From: an uncultured Bacteroidales bacterium
GTDB lineage: Bacteria; Bacteroidota; Bacteroidia; Bacteroidales; UBA932
NCBI GenBank assembly: GCA_905234795.1
Contig: CAJOIQ010000021.1
Location: forward strand, 1-41,678
DNA length: 41,678 nt
Direction of reading: 5' to 3'
The translations under genes were made by a program, and so were the position numbers. Position 1 is the first letter of the stretch. Every line of letters begins with the position of its first letter. The notes below the pieces were generated by a model that was not told the DNA's origin, ran no database searches, and saw nothing but the letters and a program-made list of their open reading frames with translations. Shown here piece after piece: positions 26,597-35,651 of the stretch.

Positions 26597-28894
26597 TTAT
26601 TTGCGGTCCAGGGCGAAGACGTTGTGGGCGGGCCAGTTCCGGGCCTTCTTGAGGGTGAAGGCGGCGGTGGCGCGGATGTCTTCTACGGAGGCGCCGAAGA
26701 GTACGCTGTACTTGCCGGCGGCGGCTTCCCAGGCGCTGGTGGTCTCGTTGAAGGAAGCCAGGTCATAGGCGCTCACCTTGAGGGTGAGGGTCTGGCTTTC
26801 ACCGGGGGCCAGGAGCTTGGTCTTGCCGAAGGCTTTGAGCTCGCAGGCGGGTTTCTCCAGGCCGCCGGCGGGGGCAGCTACATAGAGCTGAACCACTTCC
26901 TTTCCGGCTACCTTACCGTTGTTGGTGACGGTGACGGTGGCTTCGAAACCATCGGCCACAGCCTTTACGACGGGCTTGGAGTAAGCGAAGGTGGTATAGC
27001 TGAGACCATAGCCGAAGGGATAGGAAACGGCTACTTTCCGGGTCTCGAAGAAGCGGTAACCCACCCAGATGCCTTCCTCATATTGGGTATAGTCCACATC
27101 CTTCTGCGGTACGCGGGGACCCCAGGAGAAGCCGCGGGTAGCGCTCTGGGTGTAGTTGTAGGGGAAGTTGGCGCTGGACGGATGGTCCATGAAGTTCACG
27201 GGGAAGGTCATGGGGAGCTTGCCGGACGGGTTCACCTTGCCGGTGAGGACATCGGCCACGGCGTTGGCGCCTTCCTGACCGGGGCTCCAGGGGAGGACGA
27301 TGGCGTCTACCAGGTTCTTCCAGGAGTTGGTCTCGATGACGCCGCCCACGTTCAGGATCACAACCACTTTCTTGCCGGCGGCGTGATAGCTGGCGCTCAC
27401 ATTCTGCAGGAGTTCGCGCTCGATAGAGGTGAGCTCGAAGTCGTCCATCATTTTACGGTCGGCGCCTTCACCGGCGTTGCGGCCCAGGACCACTACGGCC
27501 ACGTCGTTGGCCTTGGCTTCTTTTTCGATGGCGGCGGCAGGGATGGCAACCTCGGCCAGTTTGCGGCGGGAGAACCAGGAGAAACCGGTGCTGGAGAGGG
27601 CGCTCTGAGCTTTGTCATAGGCCTGGAAAGCCGTGTAATAGTTCACCAGATCCTTGTCCAGGGTAAAGCCGGCATTTTCCATGCCCTGTACCATGTTCAC
27701 CACATAGGCCTTGTTCACGTCACCGGAACCGGTGCCACCGGCCACGAAATCGATGGAGGAAACGCCGTAGAGGGCCACTTTCTCGTTGCCCTTGAGCGGG
27801 AGAGCGCCTTCATTGCGCAGGAGGACGATGCTCTCACCGGCTGCCTTGCGGGCCACCTGGGCATGGGCTTTCAGGTCCGGCTTGTTGGAGAACTTGTAGC
27901 CGTTGAAGCGGGGGGTGCGCACAATATAATTGAGCATGTTGCGCACGTTGCGGTCCAGTTCTTCCTGGGAAATGGTGCCGTCCTTGACACCGGCGATGAT
28001 GCGGTCAATCTCGTTCTGGTTGCCGGGCTCCATGAGGTCGTTGCCGGCCTTGGTGGAAGTGACGGTGCCGGCTTTGTTGCCCCAGTCGGTCATCACAATC
28101 CCCTTGAAGCCCCATTCCTCACGCAGCACGGTGGTAAGGAGGTCTACATCCTGCTGGGTGTAGCGGCCGTTGAGCTTGTTGTAGGAGCTCATCACGGTCC
28201 AGGGATCGGATTCCTTCACGGCAATTTCGAAGTTCTTGAGATAGATCTCGCGCAGGGCGCGGGGGCTGATCCGGGCGTCGTTCTCGTTGCGGTTGGTTTC
28301 CTGGTTGTTGGCGGCGTAGTGCTTGATGGAGGTGCCCACACCGTTGCTCTGGATACCGCGCACATAGGCGGCGGCCATCTTGCCGGAGAGGATGGGATCC
28401 TCGGAGAAATACTCGAAGTTACGGCCGCACAGGGGGTTGCGGTGAATGTTCATACCCGGGGCCAGGAGTACGTCCACGCCGTATTCCAGAACCTCGTTAC
28501 CCATGGCCTTGGTCACGTCTTCTACCAGGGAAATGTCCCAGGAGCTGGCCAGGAGGGTTCCCACCGGGAAGCCGGTGCAGTAGAAGGTTTGGGAAGTGCC
28601 CTGACGGTTGGGCTGGATGCGGAGGCCGGCGGGGCCGTCGGCCAGTACGGTTCCGGGGATGCCCAGACGCTCGATGGGACGGGTGTTGCCCGCTGCACCG
28701 GGAACGTTCCAGTCTACTCCGGAGGTGACGCCGTTCACCATGGCGGCACGGGCGCCGCCCACCAGCAGGGTGGCTTTTTCCTCCAGGGTCATGGCCTTGA
28801 GGACGTCTTCAATGTTGTCTTTGCGCAGCTGGGGCTGGGCGACGGCCAGAAAAGCCATGCACAGGGCTGCCAGGGAAAGGAAGATTTTTTTCAT
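26597..28894 (-). CDS. Glycoside hydrolase family 3 beta-glycosidase, secreted
   Basis: A 765-residue GH3 enzyme with a signal peptide (1-19, FLAVAQ). It is the most conventional of the four: ADGPAGLR (85-92), GRNFEYFSEDPILSG (157-171), KHYAANNQETNRN (191-203), nucleophile D270 in VMTDWGNK, and GRNAGEGADRK in the second domain. The C-terminal fibronectin-III-like domain follows FGYGLSYTTFAYS. It stands alone with its own promoter and terminator. Broad beta-glucosidase or beta-xylosidase activity is likely. Confidence 0.95.
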   Translation of the reverse strand: MKKIFLSLAALCMAFLAVAQPQLRKDNIEDVLKAMTLEEKATLLVGGARAAMVNGVTSGVDWNVPGAAGNTRPIERLGIPGTVLADGPAGLRIQPNRQGTSQTFYCTGFPVGTLLASSWDISLVEDVTKAMGNEVLEYGVDVLLAPGMNIHRNPLCGRNFEYFSEDPILSGKMAAAYVRGIQSNGVGTSIKHYAANNQETNRNENDARISPRALREIYLKNFEIAVKESDPWTVMSSYNKLNGRYTQQDVDLLTTVLREEWGFKGIVMTDWGNKAGTVTSTKAGNDLMEPGNQNEIDRIIAGVKDGTISQEELDRNVRNMLNYIVRTPRFNGYKFSNKPDLKAHAQVARKAAGESIVLLRNEGALPLKGNEKVALYGVSSIDFVAGGTGSGDVNKAYVVNMVQGMENAGFTLDKDLVNYYTAFQAYDKAQSALSSTGFSWFSRRKLAEVAIPAAAIEKEAKANDVAVVVLGRNAGEGADRKMMDDFELTSIERELLQNVSASYHAAGKKVVVILNVGGVIETNSWKNLVDAIVLPWSPGQEGANAVADVLTGKVNPSGKLPMTFPVNFMDHPSSANFPYNYTQSATRGFSWGPRVPQKDVDYTQYEEGIWVGYRFFETRKVAVSYPFGYGLSYTTFAYSKPVVKAVADGFEATVTVTNNGKVAGKEVVQLYVAAPAGGLEKPACELKAFGKTKLLAPGESQTLTLKVSAYDLASFNETTSAWEAAAGKYSVLFGASVEDIRATAAFTLKKARNWPAHNVFALDRK

Positions 28895-28929
28895 GAATAT
28901 AATGGTTATAGTCGTTCTTTGTTACGGGG

Positions 28930-28937
28930 CAAAGATA
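28930..28937 (-). promoter_or_regulatory. -7 box of the lone GH3 gene
   Basis: TATCTTTG on the minus strand fits TAnnTTTG; the start would be near 28923, about 29 bases before the ATG at 28894. The -33 position shows no clear TTTG. Confidence 0.45.
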
Positions 28938-28950
28938 CGTACTATAATCC

Positions 28951-30600
28951 TCATTCATTTTCCAATATCTTCAAATCTTTGTCAGAATATTCAAAATTGC
29001 TGCGGAAACAGACCGGTGCGCCGTCGGAGGCGACGCCTTCCACCACCAGTACCAGGCCTTCTTCGGCCTCCAGGGACGGCAGTATCCATTCCTCCCCGGC
29101 TTTCAGTTCCAGCATGGGCTGCCACAGCAGTGTTTCCCGCTGGTTGGGGTAACCGGAATCGGAGGACGGGGAGAACGCCACGGGATAGGAGGGGCCGTCA
29201 AATTCCAGAATCCTTACGTTGTTGCCGAAGCGGATGCCGCCCATATCTCCTTTGTAGGTGACGAAGTTGGCGATTCCCCGATACTGTTTATCTCCCAGCG
29301 CATAGGTGTTGGGGTAAACGTCCACGGCTTTGACAAGGGACGGATCCAGGTTGTAGACCAGGGAATGGTCCAGGACGGGTACGCCGTCCACCAGGATGAG
29401 GGACTTGCCGTTCCCGTAGGTGAGCGGGCCGCCCTCCCTGGTCCTGTAATACACCTGCAAATCCACTTTTTCCTCCTGCCGGTTGGCGCGGATATACGAG
29501 AGGAACTCCGTAAACACTTCCTGGAGGGTGGCGAAACGGGTGTAATCGTCCAGGGAATAATGCACCTTTTTATCCGGCAGCATGTCCAGGCTGCGGGAGG
29601 GGAGGCGGGTATAGAGGGTGTCGGCGTCAAAGGCCGATGTGATCTGCATGCGGACGCCCAGCCTGGACAGCGCGCCGGCTTGGGAAGGGTCCAGGACCAG
29701 TGCGGGAACAGGGGAAGGAGCAAGCGCACGGAACGGGTCATCCAACTGAACTCGGAAAGCGGGGGCGTCTTCTTCCAGGGTGACTACCAGATCCACGGCG
29801 CCCAGCAGGTTGCCGGTGATGACGCGGGCCGTTCCATCCGGCTGCACGCGGGCCGGATACACTTCCCCGGGGTGGCCGGGGCGGGAGATGAGTACCTCCC
29901 GGGAATCCTGGTCCGTGAGCGGGCTGCCATCGGCCTTGGACAGGTGCAGCGTAATCACTTCGCCGTCATATTCGGGTACTTCGGCAGACGGTACGGAGGG
30001 AGCCTCCAGGACATCCTGGAACGTGATATGGCCATAGGAAGGGAAGGGCTGATTCCGGAAAACGGAAACCGACACGGTGACATCCCGTTTTCCCTCCAGC
30101 CGTATCTTTCCGTCGGGCAGCCTTTGGACGCCGATGCCGTCCTGGGAAGACGGGAAGGGGACACTTTCCGGGGCTGTTCCAACGGTGACGCCGCCGGGAA
30201 TACGGGCCGATGAGAGCGTGTTGTATACGGAGATGATGCGGGAAGCGGCCATGGGATTGGCCGTGGTGAGGCGGGTATAGGCGCACAGACGGTAATTCCC
30301 GGTGGGAAGGGAGAGGGGGAGAGACAGGCTGCCGGCGCCGCGTCCGCGGTTCAGGGCCACTTTTCCGCCAACGGCCAGTCCGTCGGCCGACGTGAGTTCC
30401 ACATAGGCCGTTGCGCTCACCGGGGAAAGGCGGAAGCCGTCGCTGACATCGGCACAGAAGGCCGACAGATAGACGGTCTCTCCCGCGGCATACCAGTCGC
30501 GGTCCGTGGTGACGAATACCCGTTCATCGGCCCGCTGCGCCATGGCGGAAAGCGACAAAAACGTCAATACAATGCTATACAGCCTTCTTTTCATATTCAC
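28951..30600 (-). CDS. Secreted MG2-like protein with TonB plug-like C-terminal region
   Basis: A 549-residue secreted protein (signal peptide ending near SAMAQ). Residues about 25-130 look like an alpha-2-macroglobulin MG2 domain (TTDRDWYAAGETVYLSAF, then GNYRLCAYT). The C-terminal part (about 400-470) resembles a TonB receptor plug: LILVDGVPVLDHSLVYNLDP, then VDVYPNTYALGDKQYRGI and FVTYKG, without a barrel. This composition occurs in Bacteroidota beside DUF4249 and TonB receptors. It is the last gene of the operon from 35073, three bases after the DUF4249 stop. The start may be the second ATG (30594). Function unknown; binding or guarding the receptor is possible. Confidence 0.75.
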   Translation of the reverse strand: MNMKRRLYSIVLTFLSLSAMAQRADERVFVTTDRDWYAAGETVYLSAFCADVSDGFRLSPVSATAYVELTSADGLAVGGKVALNRGRGAGSLSLPLSLPTGNYRLCAYTRLTTANPMAASRIISVYNTLSSARIPGGVTVGTAPESVPFPSSQDGIGVQRLPDGKIRLEGKRDVTVSVSVFRNQPFPSYGHITFQDVLEAPSVPSAEVPEYDGEVITLHLSKADGSPLTDQDSREVLISRPGHPGEVYPARVQPDGTARVITGNLLGAVDLVVTLEEDAPAFRVQLDDPFRALAPSPVPALVLDPSQAGALSRLGVRMQITSAFDADTLYTRLPSRSLDMLPDKKVHYSLDDYTRFATLQEVFTEFLSYIRANRQEEKVDLQVYYRTREGGPLTYGNGKSLILVDGVPVLDHSLVYNLDPSLVKAVDVYPNTYALGDKQYRGIANFVTYKGDMGGIRFGNNVRILEFDGPSYPVAFSPSSDSGYPNQRETLLWQPMLELKAGEEWILPSLEAEEGLVLVVEGVASDGAPVCFRSNFEYSDKDLKILENE

Positions 30601-30603
30601 CTC

Positions 30604-31812
30604 CTATTCCCATCCATCGGGCTTTGTTGTTGTTCCGCCTTCTATGCGGCAGTCCAGGCAACGCTCCTTGATCCATACATAATAGGTTTCGGGAATGGTT
30701 GCTCCCGACGACGGCGTAACCATCAGCCAGGGCCGGTATCCGCGTTTGTACTGCCTGTACATGTCCTCCATGGCAACGCCGAAGGGCTCTCTCTTGCCTA
30801 AGGCGTCATCTTCCAGCATTTTCTGGATAGAGGCAGGCTGCCGGTAAAAGTCCACATCCTGGGCGCTGATCCACAGTTCCGAGGAAGCGACGCGGGATGC
30901 GCCGATGTAACCCAGCACCAGGGCGTCGGGCTGCGCTTCGTTCACAATATTTCCCCTGCGCAGGCTGGGAACGGGTGAAAACAGGTCTCCCGTCTGGCTG
31001 GAAACGTCGTCCATGCTCTTCCAATAGTCGTAGGTATTCTGGGAAAGCATTCTCACCACCACCATCACGCGGTATTTCACGCTGGTGCGCAAATCTTCGT
31101 TCTCTATGGTCTTGAACGTATAATTCTCCATCTTGTTGGTGGCCATGGCGCCGGCGGTAACCACCTCGGTGCGGCCCCGGCCGGGATATGCCCAGCACGT
31201 ATGATAGGGAATGAGGTCGTCCATATAGAAGATGCGGCCATATTCGTAGCCCAGGCCGGAGAGCGGATCCGGGAAAAGTTCCCTGCCGCCTGTGGGGCTG
31301 GGTTTGAGCGGCTCTACGAATTGCAGGTAGGTGGTGGCGTAGGAACGGTATTCCCATTGCTCGCGGTAGGCCAGGCAGTAATAGGGCATGCCGGTGTCGG
31401 AGTGGAACGTGGCCTTGAGGTCCATCACGTTGTCGTGGATGGTGTAGCCGAGGCTGTCCAGGACCGGCGCGGGCTGGACGTCTTCCCAGGAACTCACATA
31501 GACGGCGTCATTTTCCAGGTCCTGCACGCGCAGCCGGTACCGGACGGCGGGATCCAGCGCGCGCGTATCCACCGTACAGATTCCGCTGTCTTTCTCTCCC
31601 GTCACTACCGTCCCGTCTTCTCCTTCCACGCTGGCCACTACCTGCACGTTGGTGGAACCGGCCCAGGTGTAGGATACGGTGGTGATGCCCCCCACCTGGA
31701 TGTCTCCTTCCACTATAGCGTACCGGGAGGCCTCCTCGATATCGGCCTTGAAGTCATAGATGCATGACGTCAGGGAGACCAGGGACAGTATGGCGAGAAG
31801 GCTCTTTTTCAT
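30604..31812 (-). CDS. DUF4249 lipoprotein
   Basis: A 402-residue lipoprotein (LTSC, Cys 17) of the DUF4249 family, which in Bacteroidota regularly accompanies a TonB receptor with a carboxypeptidase-regulatory domain. YAIVEGDIQVGG just after the anchor is the typical family start; the middle contains Ig-like beta-strands (YRLRVQD, YCLAYREQWEY). It starts one base inside the receptor stop, so the two are coupled. The function is not known; surface exposure is likely by analogy with other such lipoproteins. No SusD homologue is present. Confidence 0.85.
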   Translation of the reverse strand: MKKSLLAILSLVSLTSCIYDFKADIEEASRYAIVEGDIQVGGITTVSYTWAGSTNVQVVASVEGEDGTVVTGEKDSGICTVDTRALDPAVRYRLRVQDLENDAVYVSSWEDVQPAPVLDSLGYTIHDNVMDLKATFHSDTGMPYYCLAYREQWEYRSYATTYLQFVEPLKPSPTGGRELFPDPLSGLGYEYGRIFYMDDLIPYHTCWAYPGRGRTEVVTAGAMATNKMENYTFKTIENEDLRTSVKYRVMVVVRMLSQNTYDYWKSMDDVSSQTGDLFSPVPSLRRGNIVNEAQPDALVLGYIGASRVASSELWISAQDVDFYRQPASIQKMLEDDALGKREPFGVAMEDMYRQYKRGYRPWLMVTPSSGATIPETYYVWIKERCLDCRIEGGTTTKPDGWE

Positions 31813-34463
31813 CAGAACTTCAGATTAAGGTTGATATAGGGGACCTGGGTGGCAAATACGGATACCATGTGCCCCTGGGGCTGTCCGGCATCGTTCAGGG
31901 TATAATAGACGGAGTACACGTTCTTCCGGCCCGTGACATTGTATACGCCCAGCGTAAAGCTCATGTGGGTGAACTGTTTCAGATAATGGCCCGGTTCCAC
32001 GTTGAGGGCTATGTCCAGGCGGAAATAGTCCGGGATGCGCACGGCGTTGCGCTCTGTGTACAGCATGCGTCTGACACCGCCGTAGTAGAAGGTGCTCACC
32101 GGGACCGTGATGGGCCGGCCGGTGGAATAGTCGGCGTTTAGGGATATGCTGTAGCGGTGCGTAAACTTGTAATTGGCCACCAGTTTGACGGAATGGGGCT
32201 TGTCGTGCGGGGCCAAATACCATTTGCCGCCATTGATGGGGAAGGGGTCGTCGGCCTGTGTCTCCTTGAGGCGGGCGCGGGAATACGTATAGGAAATCCA
32301 GCCGTTGAGGCGGCCGGTGGATTTGCGCACCATGAGCTCGGCCCCGTAGGACTTGCCGGTGGTGGTGAGGAGGTCCCGGGCCAGGTCCGGGTTCATGAGC
32401 AGGGTGGCGCCGGACCGGTAATCCAGGCTGTTGTAGGTGCGTTTGTAGTATCCTTCCAGCGAGATGTCCAGCGGCCCCAGGGTCCAATAGGTGCCCATGG
32501 CGGCCTGCCAGCCGTCCTGCGGCTTTACGTCATCGGAAGCCATCACCCACACGTCCATGGGGGATACCGTGGAGGAGTTGGTGATCATGTGCAGGTTCTG
32601 GTGCAGGCTGTTGATGCCCGCTTTCACCGTCCAGTTGGGCAGGATGGAATATTTGGCCGACAGGCGAAGCTCCGGCATGGCATACACATGCTGGGATCCG
32701 AAGGGAACGAAAATGCCCATGCGCACGCCTCCGTCCAGTGAAAACTTTTCTCCTGCGGTCCAGGTGTCACTGATGAAAAGGGAGCCTTCCAGGCCGTTCT
32801 GAAGCGGAAGCTGCCGGTTGGCGATTCCCGACTGGCTTCCCAGCGGCGTCATCTGGCCGGGATTGAACTGCATCAGGGTTGCCTGCGCGCCGTAGGTAAG
32901 GGAATGGGCCGATGAAGGGGTGGACCGGAAAATGAGCTTGAGGTACTCCTGGGACAGGCGGAACCGGTAGCGGTAGGCCCCGTATTCATAGTTTTTGTCG
33001 GCCTCGAAGGAACTGTTATAGGCGTCATAGCCTGTGCTCAGTTCCATGTTGTGGCTGGCGTCCATCAGGTGCCGCCATCTGAGGGCGGCGTTCAGGTTGG
33101 AGTAATGGAAGGAGGTGTCGGAGGCAAAGGAGAACTGGTCCCGGGACCAGTAGCCGAAGGCTTGCAGCGAGTTCCGTCCATTCCACTTGTGGGTGACGGA
33201 AGCGTTGATGTCCTGGAAGGATGTTTTGCCGCCATGGTAGTGGCTGTTCTTGGGAAGTAGCCCCAGAATCCAGTTGGAATAGGTGGTGCGGGCGCCCACC
33301 AGGAAGGTGGTTTTTTCGCTTCCCAGGGGCCCTTCCAGGTGGAAACGGCTGGTGAGCAGTCCCAGACCCAGCGAGCCGTTCACTTTCCTGGCATTTCCCT
33401 CACGGGTGCGGATTTCCAGGACGGAAGAGATGCGGCCGCCATACTCGGCGGGAATGGAACTCTTGTACAGCTGGGCTTCCGAAACCAGCTCGGAGTGGAA
33501 GGAGGAGAGGATGCCGAACAGGTGGTTGGGGTTGAAGACCGTCCCGTTGTTGAACAGGATCAGGTTCTGGTCCACGGATCCGCCGCGTACGTTGAACCCC
33601 GACGGGGCCTCGCCGATGGCCTGGACGCCCGGGAGGGTGAGCACAGCTTTGATGATATCGGCCTCGCCGAAGGCGGTGGGGATGGTATGGATGCGGTCGG
33701 CCTGGATTTTCTCCACGCCCATGGCGGTATTCCGGTGCAGGGAAACGCTCTCGGCCGATATGGTGGCCGCCTTGAGGGAAATCACTTTTTCCGTCATCTC
33801 CACGTCCAGTCCGCCGTCTCCGAAAACCTTCACTTCCAGGCGGATGTCCTCCATGGGATACCCGCTGAAATTGAGATAGTTATCTCCGGTGGGGATTTGG
33901 ATGCGCCAGAAACCGTAGGCGTCGGTGAGGGCGTAGGTCTGGCTGTGCTGGTCATAGACAGTAATGCCTGCAATGGACTCCGACGTGCTTTTGTGCCGGA
34001 CATATCCATGGATGGTGGCTTTCCCGCTGCCGGGCTTGCCGGGGTCCCCAATCTCGTAGACTTTATTAAGGTAGGTGGCCTGGGCGTTGAGGGCCTCCTG
34101 CCCGCTTGCGCCGGCCGATGTGCCGGAACGGAACCAGTCGGGATCCAGCGTGGGACGCAGGGGATGGCCATGGATGATGTACAGGCGTCCTTCCCAGTAG
34201 GTGACGGAATAGCCGGCCGCCTGGAGTTTGCGGAGCGCCTGGCTCAGAAACTGCTCCCGGGGGGCTTCCACGCTGTAGAAAGCGGGGTCTTCCTTGGCGC
34301 CGGCCACGTAAACCCCGGCCCCGGTGACGGTACGGATGACCTGGGAGAGGGAATCGGCCGACACCATCCTCACGCGGAGGGTATCGGAATGGGCGCTGGC
34401 CAGCAGGGGGAACAGCAGCGCAGCCAGGAGTGCCAGTTCAATGCGTAACCTGCGAGCGGACAT
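31812..34463 (-). CDS. TonB-dependent outer-membrane receptor with STN and carboxypeptidase-regulatory domains
   Basis: An 883-residue receptor. Signal peptide about 1-24, then an STN-type domain (about 30-100; LRVRMVSADSLSQVI, ending YIIHG), a carboxypeptidase-regulatory-like domain (about 150-235; ATIHGYVRHKSTSESIAGITV), the plug (about 250-370; GFNVRGGSVDQNLILFN, SSIPAEYGGRISS) and a beta-barrel ending INLNLKF. STN domains usually signal to an anti-sigma factor, but no sigma/anti-sigma pair is nearby. It overlaps the small secreted protein gene by 26 bases and the DUF4249 gene by one. The cargo is unknown; the lack of a SusD partner argues against a classical glycan importer. Confidence 0.92.
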   Translation of the reverse strand: MSARRLRIELALLAALLFPLLASAHSDTLRVRMVSADSLSQVIRTVTGAGVYVAGAKEDPAFYSVEAPREQFLSQALRKLQAAGYSVTYWEGRLYIIHGHPLRPTLDPDWFRSGTSAGASGQEALNAQATYLNKVYEIGDPGKPGSGKATIHGYVRHKSTSESIAGITVYDQHSQTYALTDAYGFWRIQIPTGDNYLNFSGYPMEDIRLEVKVFGDGGLDVEMTEKVISLKAATISAESVSLHRNTAMGVEKIQADRIHTIPTAFGEADIIKAVLTLPGVQAIGEAPSGFNVRGGSVDQNLILFNNGTVFNPNHLFGILSSFHSELVSEAQLYKSSIPAEYGGRISSVLEIRTREGNARKVNGSLGLGLLTSRFHLEGPLGSEKTTFLVGARTTYSNWILGLLPKNSHYHGGKTSFQDINASVTHKWNGRNSLQAFGYWSRDQFSFASDTSFHYSNLNAALRWRHLMDASHNMELSTGYDAYNSSFEADKNYEYGAYRYRFRLSQEYLKLIFRSTPSSAHSLTYGAQATLMQFNPGQMTPLGSQSGIANRQLPLQNGLEGSLFISDTWTAGEKFSLDGGVRMGIFVPFGSQHVYAMPELRLSAKYSILPNWTVKAGINSLHQNLHMITNSSTVSPMDVWVMASDDVKPQDGWQAAMGTYWTLGPLDISLEGYYKRTYNSLDYRSGATLLMNPDLARDLLTTTGKSYGAELMVRKSTGRLNGWISYTYSRARLKETQADDPFPINGGKWYLAPHDKPHSVKLVANYKFTHRYSISLNADYSTGRPITVPVSTFYYGGVRRMLYTERNAVRIPDYFRLDIALNVEPGHYLKQFTHMSFTLGVYNVTGRKNVYSVYYTLNDAGQPQGHMVSVFATQVPYINLNLKF

Positions 34464-35073
34464 ATTGAATGGCGTTTTGAATGGAACGTTTGCTCCGGAG
34501 CCGTTTGATGCTCCCGTCCTCCTTTATCTGATACCAGGACTCCTTGGCGTAGTAGTAGTCCATGAGGCCTTCCTTATAGTTGGGGTCATCGTAGCCGATG
34601 AAGCCCCGGGCGCTGCTGTTGGGGTCCGGAAGGCTCTGCAGTTGCTTGTCCACCCGCTTGTAGACGGCTCCCTGCCCCCGGGCTACCAGCTCATAGAAGC
34701 CGGCCGGGAGCCTGACGCCCCTCCCGGGCAGGTTCTCGAACCGTCGGCCGTCCCGGACAAACCAGTCGATGCGGTCCTGGCCCAGGTCCAGCTGGATGGC
34801 CGATCCTTCCCGCTGCAGCAGGACGTGCTGGGCGGCGGCGTCAAAGTGCAGCAGGATGCCGGAATACACTTTGCCTTCATAGCAGAGTTCTCCCAGCTTG
34901 AAACCCTCATTGTCAATGAGATAGGTGCCGTTGAAACGGTTTCCGTACGCATCGGCCACGCGGGCTCTGTACAAGGGGAGACCGGCCCCGGAGGCCCGGA
35001 CATAATCCTGCATGTTTTCCTGAGCCAGGGCAGGCACGGAAAGCAGGAGCAGGGCAAGTATGAACGGGCGCAT
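34438..35073 (-). CDS. Small secreted protein, first gene of the TonB operon
   Basis: A 211-residue protein I do not recognise as a named family. It has a signal peptide (MRPFILALLLLSVPALAQ), no lipobox and mixed beta-rich sequence with YLIDNEGFKLGELCYEG and LPAGFYELV. The ATG at 35073 is chosen; an ATG two codons upstream (35079) is nearly as good. The -7 box TACCTTTG at 35087-35094 lies just before. The 26-base overlap with the receptor gene shows they work together; a periplasmic or surface accessory protein is the natural guess. The C-terminus is basic (KRLRSKRS). Confidence 0.72.
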   Translation of the reverse strand: MRPFILALLLLSVPALAQENMQDYVRASGAGLPLYRARVADAYGNRFNGTYLIDNEGFKLGELCYEGKVYSGILLHFDAAAQHVLLQREGSAIQLDLGQDRIDWFVRDGRRFENLPGRGVRLPAGFYELVARGQGAVYKRVDKQLQSLPDPNSSARGFIGYDDPNYKEGLMDYYYAKESWYQIKEDGSIKRLRSKRSIQNAIQYVRSQVTH

Positions 35074-35086
35074 GGACATGGAAACG

Positions 35087-35094
35087 CAAAGGTA
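35087..35094 (-). promoter_or_regulatory. -7 box of the TonB operon
   Basis: TACCTTTG on the minus strand fits TAnnTTTG; transcription would start near 35080, just at the start codon, so the leader would be very short. It sits back to back with the tmRNA promoter. Confidence 0.5.
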
Positions 35095-35118
35095 GTCATT
35101 TTTTTCATAAATTCTTTG

Positions 35119-35126
35119 TATCTTTG
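35119..35126 (+). promoter_or_regulatory. -7 box of the tmRNA gene
   Basis: TATCTTTG on the plus strand fits TAnnTTTG; transcription would start near 35133, a few bases before the mature 5' end at 35141. Confidence 0.55.
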
Positions 35127-35140
35127 CATTTACGTTCAAC

Positions 35141-35537
35141 GGGGGTGTTTTGGTTTTGACAGCGCCGATGTCGGACGGTAAGCATGCCGGGCGTGGAGGC
35201 CTTGCCCGTAAATCTCAGACCTCGAAAAATCAGTTGCCAACAACAACTATGCACTCGCTGCCTAATTCGGCCAAGTCCAATTAGCTTAATCCGTCCCGCC
35301 AAGGCTGCGGGGCCGACGAGTATCCCTCGGACCTTCCGCCTCATAAGGGCCGATCAAGGGGTATCACCCATTTGAGGATGCTCCGGAGGACGCCTCTAAA
35401 TCCGGCTAAGACTTAAAGGCTAAGGTTGAGTTTGCCTGCCATCCGGCTGGCTCTTCCCTACAACCAAAGGACGGATAAGCATGTAGAAAGCCGCCTGGTG
35501 CGACGTTTGGACAGCGGTTCGAGTCCGCTCACCTCCA
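35141..35537 (+). ncRNA. ssrA: Transfer-messenger RNA (tmRNA)
   Basis: The gene begins GGGGGTG, which pairs with CACCTCC at 35530-35536 to form the tRNA-like acceptor stem (one G-U pair), with A35537 as discriminator; CCA is not encoded and must be added. GTTCGAGTCC near 35517-35526 is the T-loop. The tag frame is 35236-35265 and reads ANNNYALAA then stop; the bases before it (CAGTT) align with the region ahead of the E. coli resume codon. The RNA rescues stalled ribosomes with SmpB and marks the unfinished protein for proteolysis. Length (397 bases) is normal. Its 3' end is a favourite integration site, and mobile genes follow. Confidence 0.95.
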
Positions 35538-35540
35538 CTG

Positions 35541-35580
35541 AAATCCGCTTCTGAATATGTTCAGAGGCGGATTTCTTCTT
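35541..35580 (+). terminator. Intrinsic terminator after tmRNA
   Basis: AAATCCGCTTCTGA (35541-35554) pairs with TCAGAGGCGGATTT (35561-35574) with one G-U pair and a six-base loop, followed by CTTCTTTT. It begins three bases after the tmRNA discriminator base. Confidence 0.88.
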
Positions 35581-35651
35581 TTATATCCCAAATCGTATCC
35601 CAAAAATTGACCTATAAGTCCGGTAAAATGCACCTGGAGCCATATGTATTT

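Noticed and set aside
4898..34463. A complete polysaccharide utilization locus
   Set aside because: There is no SusC/SusD pair and no hybrid two-component or ECF sigma regulator. The TonB receptor present pairs with DUF4249, not SusD, and is far from most of the hydrolases.
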